From: Pedobacter cryotolerans
Lineage (GTDB): Bacteria; Bacteroidota; Bacteroidia; Sphingobacteriales; Sphingobacteriaceae
Direction of reading: 5' to 3'
Length of the DNA: 45,867 nucleotides
Assembly: GCF_005116475.1 (NCBI RefSeq)
Contig: NZ_SWBO01000018.1
Span: forward strand, 1 to 45,867
Shown: positions 6,351 to 14,991 of the stretch, in pieces
Position numbering within the stretch: the first letter of the stretch is position 1
How the letters are laid out: every line of letters begins with the position of its first letter
Translations under genes and position numbers: made by a program
The notes under the pieces: generated by a model
What the model saw: only the letters and a program-made list of their open reading frames with translations
Database searches by the model: none
What the model was told of the DNA's origin: nothing

Positions 6351-8444
6351 ATGCCAAAAGCAATTACTAAAATAAAAGTACATTTATTCTTCTTTACTTT
6401 ACTCTTAGGTAATTTTTCAGCAATTGGCCAAACAACCAAAGTAGATGAATTACTTGGGCAATTAAACAAAAACAATACGGACAGCGTACAAATCTCTATC
6501 ATGAGAAAGCTTTCTATAGCCTATTCTGCGGTAGATCCGATAAAGAAATTTTATTACTCAAATCAATATAGATTATTAGCCGAAAAAAATGGGATAGATT
6601 CTGTTGTTGCTAGTGCCTTTTTAGATATGGGCATTTCGCATGGCATAAGAAGTAATTTAGACAGTGCATTACACTATTTTAATTTAGGTTTAAAAAAATC
6701 TCAAGAAACTAATTACACCAATGGCATTGCCAGAAGTTATGCAAATATTGGTTATGCTTTTGATCGTTTAGAAAGAAAAAAAGAAGCGGTAAAAAGTTAT
6801 GAAGCTTCATTAAAACTCTATCGAAACCTAAATCATAAAAAAGGGATTAGTCAAAATATCATCAACTTAGGTTCAATTTATTTTGACCTTGGAGAGTACA
6901 AAACTGCACATAATTATTTTAAGCAAGTTTTAGAAACCGTTAAAGAAAACCCAAAAGATGAAATCGGATTAGGAAATGCTCTATTTTCTTTAGGCAACTC
7001 TAATCTTAAATTAGGCAATATCAAACCATCACTAACATTTTATCAAAAGAGCTTAGCTTTAAGAGAAAAAATTGGTGATTTAAGCGGCATCGCACTGAGC
7101 AATTGGGGTATTGGCCAAATCTTTTTAAAAAAAGAAGAATATCAAAAAGCAATAAAACAGCTTAATGTTGCGCTAAAAGCTAATCAAACTTTAAAAAATC
7201 CTTATCAAGAGTGCGTAATTTTAATGACGCTCTCTGAAACTTATTTGGCACTTAAAGATTACAAAAAAGCAGAAAGCATTGGCGAATTGGCTTTAACAAG
7301 AGCAAATGATAGTAACGCTAAAGGTTTAACCTCTAAAGCATTAAAATTGTTAGTAGAAATTTCTACCGCACAAAATAAATTTGAAGAGGCTTTAAAACTT
7401 CAGTCAGATTATATTAAAGTTAAGGATAGTTTAGACCATAACCATACCAAAGAGAGTGTAATTATTAATGATTTAAATCGTGTTAACTCAGACAATAAAA
7501 ATTTAGTACGTGACAATAAAAATATCGTCGAAAAAAATGCCGACTATGTAATTGCTATTTCCATTATTACTGCTTTATTAATTATTGTAGCAGTTTTATT
7601 GATACTTTATTATGAGCGAAATGAAGAGAAAAAAACAAATAACATTTTATTAAAAAAGCAAAAACAAGAAATTGCAGAGGTAAATGAAGAGTTAAGTGCT
7701 TTAAATGAAGAGTTAATTACTCAAATGAACATCGTTTCTTCTCAAAACATAGAATTAGAGAAGCTAAATACCGTGAAAAATAAGTTCTTTTCTATCGTAT
7801 CTCACGATTTGAGAAGCCCATTGTATAATCTTAAATCACTTTTTGAACTTTATCGTCAAGGAGAGTTAAATGCACAAGAATTAAATGATTTATTGCTGAA
7901 GTTAGAAGAGACCATTTACAATACTTCAGGATTTTTAGACAACTTATTAGAATGGTCTAAAAATCAATTAGATGGAATAAATATCAAACCGAGCAATTTT
8001 TCACTTCATCAGCTAGTAACTGAGAATTTAAATTTAGCCGAATCTCAATTTAAATCTAAATCTTTAATTATAGAAAACAACATTAATAATCATATCGTTC
8101 TTTTTGCAGATCCAAACATGATCAATATTGTGATTAGAAATTTGCTTGCCAATGCCATTAAATTTTGCAATGTAGGAGATAAAATTACCTTTAACGCGGA
8201 GGTTAATGAGCCAAATGTTGTATTCACCATTACCGATACAGGCACTGGAATTGCTAAAGAAAGAATAGATAAACTTTTTAAACTATCTCATCAAACAAGT
8301 ACAGGAACATCTGGCGAAAGAGGTTACCAATTAGGTTTAGTTTTGTGTAAAGACATGATTTCGCAAAATAGTGGTAAAATATGGCTAGAAAGTGAATTGG
8401 GTGTAGGCACTAAATTTTACCTTAGCCTACCTAAAGCAAAGTAA
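6351..8444 (+). CDS. TPR-containing membrane sensor histidine kinase
   Basis: 697 residues. An N-terminal signal segment (about 8-26) is followed by periplasmic tetratricopeptide repeats (about 86-360), one membrane helix (399-421), a coiled coil (425-475) and a kinase core. The phospho-accepting His485 lies in FFSIVSHDLRSPL, Asn601 in NLLANAIKFC, and the ATP lid carries DTGTGIAKERIDKLF (Asp629). The second glycine box is atypical: GYQLGLVLC instead of GxGLGL. The family is common in Bacteroidota, where TPRs sense an unknown signal. No response regulator is next to it, so it is an orphan kinase. The start ATG 6351 keeps the signal peptide intact. Confidence 0.92.
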   Translation: MPKAITKIKVHLFFFTLLLGNFSAIGQTTKVDELLGQLNKNNTDSVQISIMRKLSIAYSAVDPIKKFYYSNQYRLLAEKNGIDSVVASAFLDMGISHGIRSNLDSALHYFNLGLKKSQETNYTNGIARSYANIGYAFDRLERKKEAVKSYEASLKLYRNLNHKKGISQNIINLGSIYFDLGEYKTAHNYFKQVLETVKENPKDEIGLGNALFSLGNSNLKLGNIKPSLTFYQKSLALREKIGDLSGIALSNWGIGQIFLKKEEYQKAIKQLNVALKANQTLKNPYQECVILMTLSETYLALKDYKKAESIGELALTRANDSNAKGLTSKALKLLVEISTAQNKFEEALKLQSDYIKVKDSLDHNHTKESVIINDLNRVNSDNKNLVRDNKNIVEKNADYVIAISIITALLIIVAVLLILYYERNEEKKTNNILLKKQKQEIAEVNEELSALNEELITQMNIVSSQNIELEKLNTVKNKFFSIVSHDLRSPLYNLKSLFELYRQGELNAQELNDLLLKLEETIYNTSGFLDNLLEWSKNQLDGINIKPSNFSLHQLVTENLNLAESQFKSKSLIIENNINNHIVLFADPNMINIVIRNLLANAIKFCNVGDKITFNAEVNEPNVVFTITDTGTGIAKERIDKLFKLSHQTSTGTSGERGYQLGLVLCKDMISQNSGKIWLESELGVGTKFYLSLPKAK

Positions 8445-8494
8445 TTCACCTTACCTTCATTTAACATTATTGCTTTTTAAATCTGCTAAAACAT

Positions 8495-8502
8495 TAAATT
8501 TG
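8495..8502 (+). promoter_or_regulatory. possible -7 box right before the SDR gene
   Basis: TAAATTTG matches TAnnTTTG and ends 3 nt before the chosen ATG 8506. A TTG lies at 8470-8472, but its 22-nt spacer is longer than the usual 19. If active, the transcript would be nearly leaderless. Confidence 0.35.
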
Positions 8503-8505
8503 AAG

Positions 8506-9225
8506 ATGGGTAAAATATTAATCGTTACTGGTGGAAGTAAAGGTATTGGAAAGGGAATTATTGAGGCATATTTGGCAGAAGATTACCAAATATTTTCTAT
8601 TTCTAGAAGTGAAAATCATAACCTACTAAACGTTAATCAATTTAAATATGATTTGAGTAAAACTGATGGAATTAAAAATCTATTAATAGAATTATTTAAA
8701 AATATCAAATCCAACGAAGTTGAAAAAATAACATTGATAAACAATGCTGGAACGGTAGGGCAAATTGCCAAAATAGAAGACATTAATGAAATAGAAAATA
8801 CCCTTAAACTAAATACCATTGCCCCACTTATTATAAATTCAACATTTTTAGCCTTAACCCAAAATTGGAAAGCCAAAAAGCACATCATCAATATTTCATC
8901 TGGTGCAGCCTATAAGCCTTATAGCGGATGGACAGTTTATTGCGCATCTAAAGCTGCTATAGATATGATGACCAAAACTATTGCTTTAGAACAAGATGAA
9001 GTTGAAAATGGAGCAAAAATTATTGCCATTTATCCTGGTGTTGTTGATACCGAAATGCAGGCAGAAATTCGCAAAAGCGATAAAGCCAACTTTACCTCAA
9101 TAGATCGGTTTTTAGATTTAAAAACAAATAATGCTTTAGCTAATGCAACAACTGTTGGAAAACAAATATTTGATTTAGACCAAAGTAACATTGCCAACGG
9201 ATCATTAGTTAGAGTTAAAGAATGA
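8506..9225 (+). CDS. short-chain dehydrogenase/reductase (benzil/sepiapterin reductase-like)
   Basis: 239 residues from ATG 8506. I prefer this start over an in-frame TTG at 8470 because MGKILIVTGG places the NADP-binding motif TGGSKGIG (8-15) at the usual distance from the N-terminus. Other SDR landmarks: NNAG (79-82), the catalytic Ser around 131-132, Tyr145 and Lys149 in YCASK, and YPGVVDTEMQ. The style resembles benzil reductase (YueD) and sepiapterin reductase, cytoplasmic NADPH-dependent carbonyl reductases. The substrate is unknown. The stop overlaps the start of the next gene (ATGA at 9222-9225), so the two are translationally coupled. Confidence 0.88.
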   Translation: MGKILIVTGGSKGIGKGIIEAYLAEDYQIFSISRSENHNLLNVNQFKYDLSKTDGIKNLLIELFKNIKSNEVEKITLINNAGTVGQIAKIEDINEIENTLKLNTIAPLIINSTFLALTQNWKAKKHIINISSGAAYKPYSGWTVYCASKAAIDMMTKTIALEQDEVENGAKIIAIYPGVVDTEMQAEIRKSDKANFTSIDRFLDLKTNNALANATTVGKQIFDLDQSNIANGSLVRVKE

Positions 9226-9791
9226 TGGAAAAAGATTATTTAGCAAGCATTAAAAAACAGTTTGAATATTATAAAATGCTTGGCGATCAAACTTTTGCTC
9301 AATTAAATGATGAGCAATTGTTTAATCAAATTAACGAAGAAAGTAACAGTGTTGCCACTATTGTAAAACACATGTGGGGCAATATGTTATCAAGGTGGAC
9401 AGGTTTTTTAACCACAGATGGAGAAAAAAATTGGCGCCAGAGAGATGCAGAATTTGAAAACGATATAACTTCAAGACAAGAACTATTAACCAAATGGAAT
9501 GAGGGTTGGCAATGCTTATTCGAGGCAATTGATAGTTTAAAAAATGAAGATTTAACAAAAGAAATTTACATCAGAAATCAAGGTCATACGGTTATCGAAG
9601 CCATTAATAGGCAATTGGCACATTATCCATACCATGTTGGCCAAATTGTTTTTTTGGGTAAAATTTTTTGTAGCACACAGTGGAAATCACTATCTATCCC
9701 AAAGGGGAATTCGAAGAGTTTTAATGATGATAAATTTGCTCAAGCTAAACACAAGCAGCATTTTACCGATGAGTTTTTAAAGCCAGATTAA
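9222..9791 (+). CDS. DinB-like protein of the DUF1572 type
   Basis: 189 residues; start ATG 9222 overlaps the SDR stop, and a second ATG follows at 9225. It has the four-helix pattern of the DinB/YfiT superfamily, with His in TIVKHMWGNMLSRW (about residue 50) and a second His pair in AHYPYHVGQIVFLGK (about 134-138), which would bind a metal. These proteins often act as thiol-dependent metalloenzymes or of unknown function. Coupling to the SDR suggests a joint detoxification or metabolite-repair role, which is inference. The C-terminal KGNSKSFNDDKF segment also recurs in this family. Confidence 0.82.
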   Translation: MMEKDYLASIKKQFEYYKMLGDQTFAQLNDEQLFNQINEESNSVATIVKHMWGNMLSRWTGFLTTDGEKNWRQRDAEFENDITSRQELLTKWNEGWQCLFEAIDSLKNEDLTKEIYIRNQGHTVIEAINRQLAHYPYHVGQIVFLGKIFCSTQWKSLSIPKGNSKSFNDDKFAQAKHKQHFTDEFLKPD

Positions 9792-9844
9792 GTAAAAATG
9801 AGACGCTAAATTTTTTCTCATAACTGTGTCTAATCAGTTTCTGC

Positions 9845-9852
9845 TATATTTG
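9845..9852 (+). promoter_or_regulatory. -7 box of the receptor gene promoter
   Basis: TATATTTG matches TAnnTTTG 16 nt before ATG 9869. No ideal TTG -33 element is seen, which might mean activator dependence. Confidence 0.5.
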
Positions 9853-9868
9853 TAGCTCATCTCAAAGA

Positions 9869-11770
9869 ATGGTTAGGCTAAAATCTGTTTTAAATAAAGT
9901 AATTCTCATTGCTATTTTTTTGCTCTCTTTCTCAAATTCATGGGCTCAAAAATTTGTTCATATTAACGATAGCATTAGTCAGCATATTTTTAATTTTGCC
10001 GAGGTAGAAATTTTAAAAGATGAGCAAAACAAGCTAACTTTTAACCAAATTAAAAGTAAAGCTTTCGAAGAAAAGTTTAGTCCGAGCAATAAAAGCACCC
10101 CGCAAACTATTTCACTAAACACAAATTATTGGGCTAAAATTAAAATCAAACACAATAATAAATCTAGCAACCGGTTTTTACTAGAATTTTTTGATCAGAC
10201 AATTGATCATATAACAGTTTACATGCCACAAAGTGATGGCACTTATGTGGTTAAAGAACTAGGCGATCAACTTAACTTCGCGGAGCGAACCCTAACTCAC
10301 AAAAATTTTGAAGTTTACATTCCAAATGACAACAATTTAACACAGACATACTATTTCAAAATTCGTTCGTCGCAAATATCAGATGTAATTATCGTTTTAA
10401 GATCGGTAAATTGGTTCATTTCTTATGCCTTAGATGAATATTTCTATTTCGGTATTTTTTACGGAATGATATTAGTTTTTAGCTTTTACAACCTGATAAT
10501 GTTTGTGGCCATGCGCCAAAAACAATACCTTTTTTATGTATTGTATAATTTAAGTGTAGGCCTTTTCGAAATGAGTAGCGATGGCATTGCCTATCAATAT
10601 TTGTGGCCTAATGCGCCAATATGGAATCAGATTGCTTATGCCTTTTTTCTTTATGGAACTAGCATATTCGCCTTATTATTTACTAAAGAATTGTTATTTG
10701 TAAAAGCAAAGGCTCCAAAACTTAATCAATTAATTATTGGCTTAATTATAGTTAGAACCCTATTTTTCATTTATTGCTTAATTTTTGATCAAAATTTATT
10801 CAATTATAAGTTCTTAGAGTTTATTCCTTTATCGGTAGCATTTTTTACTGGGATCTATATTTTTAAACAAGGTTACCAACCAGCTCGTTTTTTTGTAGTA
10901 GGCTATAGCTTTTTATTTTTTGGCTTTGTTTTAAAGCTACTAATTATGCTAGGCATAAGCTGGTTAAATTTTGGTGCACTTTCTTACTATAGCTTAAGTA
11001 TTTGTTTTGTATTAGAAATGGTATTTCTCTCTTTTGCCATTGGAGATAAAGTAAGCATACTTAAAAAAAAGAAAGAAAAAGCACAGCGGCAAATGATACA
11101 GCAAATGGCCGTTAATGGCAAACTTAAAGATAACCTTAATCAAGAATTAGAACGTCAGGTTAATGAGCGAACAAAGGAAGTTTTTCATAAATCGATAATT
11201 ATTGAAGCTAAAAACGAAGAGTTGCTATTTGCTAATGAACAACTGCAACAACAGGCAGAAGAAATTTCGAGAATGAATGTGTTGTTGGCACAAGATAATC
11301 AAGAATTACAAATTAACGTTGAAAAAGTAACCAGAGACAGGGTAATGTCTGCTGATGTTGATTTTGAAGAATTTAGCAAAATATATCCTGATAAGGAAAG
11401 CTGTAATGAATTTTTAGCAGAGCTAAAATGGAAAAACGGTTATGTGTGTAAAAAATGCAAAAATACCCATTTTTACAATGGACATGTTGCTTACAGTAGA
11501 CGCTGTAGCAAATGCGCCTATGAAGAATCTGTTACAAGCTATACTGTTTTTCATAATACGCGTATTCCAATAAATAAAGCATTTTACATGGTTTTTCTAA
11601 TCTATTCTACCAAAGGAAAAATCTCATCTCATAAACTTGCTGAAATATTAAATATCAGACAAAGCACGTGCTGGACCTACGGTAGCCGGATCAAAACAAT
11701 TATGGAAGAACGAAAATCGGTGTTAAAAAAAGCTAATAAAAATGGTTGGAGCTTACTTGTTTTAGATTAA
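9869..11770 (+). CDS. 7TM-DISM receptor fused to an IS1595-type transposase DNA-binding region
   Basis: 633 residues. Signal peptide 1-27; a beta-rich DISM extracellular domain about 28-180; seven membrane helices about 188-395; a coiled coil 395-490 with the LERQVNERTKEV linker seen in 7TM-DISM histidine kinases. Where a kinase should follow, residues 500-615 instead match the N-terminal part of IS1595-type transposases: YPDKESCNEFLAELKWKNG, a zinc ribbon with Cys527/Cys530 and Cys546/Cys549, then SVTSYTVFHNTRIPINKAFY and a helical segment with KISSHKLAEILNIRQSTCW. The protein stops before the catalytic DDE region. No kinase or response regulator domain is present. The reading frame is unbroken and base composition matches the neighbours. 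It lies 297 bp before susC in the same direction. I infer a membrane-bound one-component regulator of that locus; direct DNA binding is not shown. Confidence 0.88.
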   Translation: MVRLKSVLNKVILIAIFLLSFSNSWAQKFVHINDSISQHIFNFAEVEILKDEQNKLTFNQIKSKAFEEKFSPSNKSTPQTISLNTNYWAKIKIKHNNKSSNRFLLEFFDQTIDHITVYMPQSDGTYVVKELGDQLNFAERTLTHKNFEVYIPNDNNLTQTYYFKIRSSQISDVIIVLRSVNWFISYALDEYFYFGIFYGMILVFSFYNLIMFVAMRQKQYLFYVLYNLSVGLFEMSSDGIAYQYLWPNAPIWNQIAYAFFLYGTSIFALLFTKELLFVKAKAPKLNQLIIGLIIVRTLFFIYCLIFDQNLFNYKFLEFIPLSVAFFTGIYIFKQGYQPARFFVVGYSFLFFGFVLKLLIMLGISWLNFGALSYYSLSICFVLEMVFLSFAIGDKVSILKKKKEKAQRQMIQQMAVNGKLKDNLNQELERQVNERTKEVFHKSIIIEAKNEELLFANEQLQQQAEEISRMNVLLAQDNQELQINVEKVTRDRVMSADVDFEEFSKIYPDKESCNEFLAELKWKNGYVCKKCKNTHFYNGHVAYSRRCSKCAYEESVTSYTVFHNTRIPINKAFYMVFLIYSTKGKISSHKLAEILNIRQSTCWTYGSRIKTIMEERKSVLKKANKNGWSLLVLD

Positions 11771-11829
11771 TTAGTATTTCACTCTGTCATTTCTTTGTTA
11801 TTTATCTTTTAATATGCAAATTCATTTCA

Positions 11830-11964
11830 AGGGTATTTAAGCGTATCAGGTTATACACATACAAAGCTTAAATAAAATGGTTACGTACTGTAAATCAGTA
11901 CTAAAACACTTCTATAAATTAGGGTATCAAACCGTATCGAAATGATAATAACATCCTTATTATC
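11830..11964. promoter_or_regulatory. susC upstream control region with phased direct repeats and palindromes
   Basis: Within the 297-bp gap 11771-12067. Two copies of AGGGTAT-N5-CGTATC lie at 11830-11847 and 11921-11938; in each, two GTAT half-sites start exactly 10 bp apart, and the copies are 91 bp apart. Perfect inverted repeats: ATTTAAGC/GCTTAAAT (11835-11842 and 11866-11873), GTACTG-N5-CAGTAC (11885-11901) and GATAATAA-N5-TTATTATC (11944-11964). The arrangement looks like operator sites for an activator of the SusCD locus. A consensus -7 box could not be placed with confidence. Confidence 0.6.
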
Positions 11965-12067
11965 AGTAAGTTATGGTGAATTTTTTATTCTAATTGTTTG
12001 CATTTAACCTTAAAATGACCTTAACTTTAACACCAACTAATTATAAATAGTAACTAACCAAAAGATT

Positions 12068-14980
12068 ATGACAAAAAAATTTACACTATTTATTGTACTT
12101 ATTTTTTGTAGCATAGGTTATACCCTAGCACAAGAAATTACAATAACTGGTCAGGTAAAAGATCAGAAAGGCTTACCAATTCCTGGTGCATCAGTAAAAG
12201 TTAAGGGCACCCAAAATGGGGCATCAACAGAAAATAACGGAACTTACCAATTAAAAGCACAAGCAAACGCAGTATTAATATTCTCGTTTATTGGCTTTAA
12301 AACCATTGAAGAAAATGTAAACTCAAGAACATCGGCCAATGTAATTTTATCAGAAGATAACAATCAACTAAATGAAGTTATTGTAATTGGCTATGGTACA
12401 ACAACTAAGAAAGATTTAACTACCTCGGTTGTATCAGTTTCTTCAAAAGATTTAGAAAACCAACCAATTACTAATCCATTGCAAGCCATACAAGGTCGTG
12501 CGGCTGGTGTTCAAGTAAGTTCGCAATCGGGTAAACCTGGTGCAGGCATTTCTATAAGTATTAGAGGTAATACCTCAATTACAGCCTCAAACAGCCCTTT
12601 ATATGTAATTGACGGGGTTACATCAAGAGATGCCAGCTTCTTAAATGCTAACGATATTGAAACAATGACTATTTTAAAAGATGCATCTGCTGCTGCAATT
12701 TATGGCTCTAGCGGTGCAAATGGTGTAGTTTTAATTACCACTAAAAAAGGTTCGGCTGGTAAATTGCAAGTTGCCTTTAATGCATTTTCTGGATTTTCTA
12801 ACTTTTGGCAGAAACAAGATGTATTGTCTAGAGATCAATACGTTACTTTAATGACAGAGTTAGGCTACACCAGCTTTGGTGGTAATAACCAAACCGACTG
12901 GCAAGATGAAACCTTTAGAACCGGAACACAAAACCAATATCAAGTTTCTTTATCGGGTGGTGTAAAAGGCGGTCAGTATTATTTCTCAACTGGTTACCAA
13001 CAAGATAAAGGTGTTGTAGCACCAGCTAAACTTGATCGTATAACCGCTAACTTTAATGGTTCTCAAAACATCACCCCATGGTTAAAGTTAACTGGTAATG
13101 CGGTATTAACATCAAGTAACTCTATAGATGTTGGCGACAACAGTAGTGTTTCTCGCGGTGGCGTTATATTAGGTGCCTTAACAACACCTCCTACTATTGG
13201 CATTTTCGAGCCAAACGGACAATATACTACCATACCTAATGCTGGTGGATGGGACAATCCTTTAGCCTTGGCATTTGGATCGAACAATAGAAATAGAAAT
13301 TTTAGATTTATTGGTGCTTTTGGTGCTCAAGTTAATTTCACCAAAGATTTGTATTTCAAATCTACCATCAGTACAAACTCTAATCAGAATTTCTATCGTT
13401 ATTATACAGATAACTTCTTAACAACTTATGGTCGTCAAGAACGTGGTGTTTATCGTGATAACAGCGTAAACGAAAGTGTTTGGTTAAATGAAAATATATT
13501 AAACTATACCAAAAACTTTGGCAAAAACTTATTTACAGCCACTGGAGGATACACTTTACAATCATCAGATTGGCAATACAACAATAATGAATTAACTCGT
13601 TTTTATGATACCTCTGGAAACCCGATTGCGCCGTCGGTTGCATTAACTATACCGCAACGAGCACAATGGAGTAAACAATCTTATTTGGCCCGTATTTCTT
13701 ACTCATACGATAATAAATACTTATTTAGCTCTAATTTTAGAGCAGATGGTTCATCGAGATTTGCTAAAGAAAACCGTTTTGGTTATTTCCCTTCAGTTTC
13801 TGCAGGATGGAGAATTTCTGCCGAGAATTTTATGAAAGACAGCGAAAGCATCAACGATTTAAAAATTCGTGGTAGCTGGGGTAAAGTTGGTAACGACGAA
13901 GGTATTGGAGACTATGCTTACATGAAGTTATATAGTGTAAATGCGCAAGGCGAATACAACCTTCAAAACCCTGCAAACAATGCTTTATCTTGGGAAAAAA
14001 CAACACAAACTAACATCGGTTTAGATTTAACCATGTTTAACAATAGGGTAACTTTTACAGCAGATGCCTATCTTAAAAAAACAAATGATTTATTAATCAA
14101 TGTTCAATTGCCGCCATCATCTGGTTTTGGTAGCCAAGCATATAATGTTGGTGCTATGGAAAACAAAGGTTTAGAGTTTGTATTGTCTACTAAAAACTTC
14201 GATCGCGAAAAGTTTCAGTGGAACACGGATTTAAACTTTTCTATCAATAGAAATAAAGTAACAGATTTGGGTACTACCACTCAATCGTTAAACTTTGCAG
14301 GCATTTACGAACGCGATGATGCTGTTCGTGTGGTTAAAGACAGACCATTGGGAAGCTTTTACGGTTATGTTTTTACAGGTGTAAACCCTACAAATGGCGC
14401 TGCACAATATGCAGACATAAACGGAAACGGTGTTACAGGTTCTGCAGATCCAGGTGATAGAACTTTTATTGGTTCGGCTCAACCTAAATTTATTTATGGT
14501 ATTACTAACAATTTTACCTACAAAAACTGGAATTTGAATATCTTTTTTCAAGGTGTGCAAGGCAGCCAATTATTTAACGCCTCTAGAATTGATTTAGAAG
14601 GCATGTTTGATGCTAAAAACCAATCTGCAGCAGTATTAGACAGATGGACTTCACCAGGCCAAATTACCAATGTACCTAAAGCTTTAAGAGCCAGTTCAGA
14701 AAACTCTTTAACTTCTAGCCGCTTTGTAGAAAATGCATCTTATTTGCGTTTAAAAACTGCTACGCTAGCTTATAGCTTTGGTACTGCCACACTTGAAAAA
14801 TTAAAAATGAGCAAAATAACTTTATTTGCTAGTGGCTATAATTTATTAACATTTACAAAATACTCAGGCTTAGATCCAGAAGTAAATGTAAACTCTGCAA
14901 ATGGCCCTTCTATGGGGGTAGATTATGGTACTTATCCGCAATCGAGAAGTATTTTATTTGGTGTTAATGTTGGATTTTAA
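12068..14980 (+). CDS. SusC/RagA-family TonB-dependent outer membrane transporter
   Basis: 970 residues. Signal peptide 1-21; a carboxypeptidase-regulatory-like domain about 24-105 (ITGQVKDQKGLPIPGASVKV); a TonB box region NEVIVIGYG; plug domain with IQGRAAGVQV, ISIRGNTSI and PLYVIDGV; then a large beta-barrel ending in an aromatic residue (GVNVGF). SusC proteins import glycans captured by SusD. There is no N-terminal signalling extension, so it is not a sigma/anti-sigma-type transducer. It is the first gene of the locus and lies 11 nt before susD, so the two are cotranscribed. Confidence 0.95.
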   Translation: MTKKFTLFIVLIFCSIGYTLAQEITITGQVKDQKGLPIPGASVKVKGTQNGASTENNGTYQLKAQANAVLIFSFIGFKTIEENVNSRTSANVILSEDNNQLNEVIVIGYGTTTKKDLTTSVVSVSSKDLENQPITNPLQAIQGRAAGVQVSSQSGKPGAGISISIRGNTSITASNSPLYVIDGVTSRDASFLNANDIETMTILKDASAAAIYGSSGANGVVLITTKKGSAGKLQVAFNAFSGFSNFWQKQDVLSRDQYVTLMTELGYTSFGGNNQTDWQDETFRTGTQNQYQVSLSGGVKGGQYYFSTGYQQDKGVVAPAKLDRITANFNGSQNITPWLKLTGNAVLTSSNSIDVGDNSSVSRGGVILGALTTPPTIGIFEPNGQYTTIPNAGGWDNPLALAFGSNNRNRNFRFIGAFGAQVNFTKDLYFKSTISTNSNQNFYRYYTDNFLTTYGRQERGVYRDNSVNESVWLNENILNYTKNFGKNLFTATGGYTLQSSDWQYNNNELTRFYDTSGNPIAPSVALTIPQRAQWSKQSYLARISYSYDNKYLFSSNFRADGSSRFAKENRFGYFPSVSAGWRISAENFMKDSESINDLKIRGSWGKVGNDEGIGDYAYMKLYSVNAQGEYNLQNPANNALSWEKTTQTNIGLDLTMFNNRVTFTADAYLKKTNDLLINVQLPPSSGFGSQAYNVGAMENKGLEFVLSTKNFDREKFQWNTDLNFSINRNKVTDLGTTTQSLNFAGIYERDDAVRVVKDRPLGSFYGYVFTGVNPTNGAAQYADINGNGVTGSADPGDRTFIGSAQPKFIYGITNNFTYKNWNLNIFFQGVQGSQLFNASRIDLEGMFDAKNQSAAVLDRWTSPGQITNVPKALRASSENSLTSSRFVENASYLRLKTATLAYSFGTATLEKLKMSKITLFASGYNLLTFTKYSGLDPEVNVNSANGPSMGVDYGTYPQSRSILFGVNVGF

Positions 14981-14991
14981 GAATTAAGAAA

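Noticed and set aside
8470..8505. TTG start for the SDR gene
   Set aside because: It would add twelve residues before the nucleotide-binding motif, and the region holds a likely promoter box.
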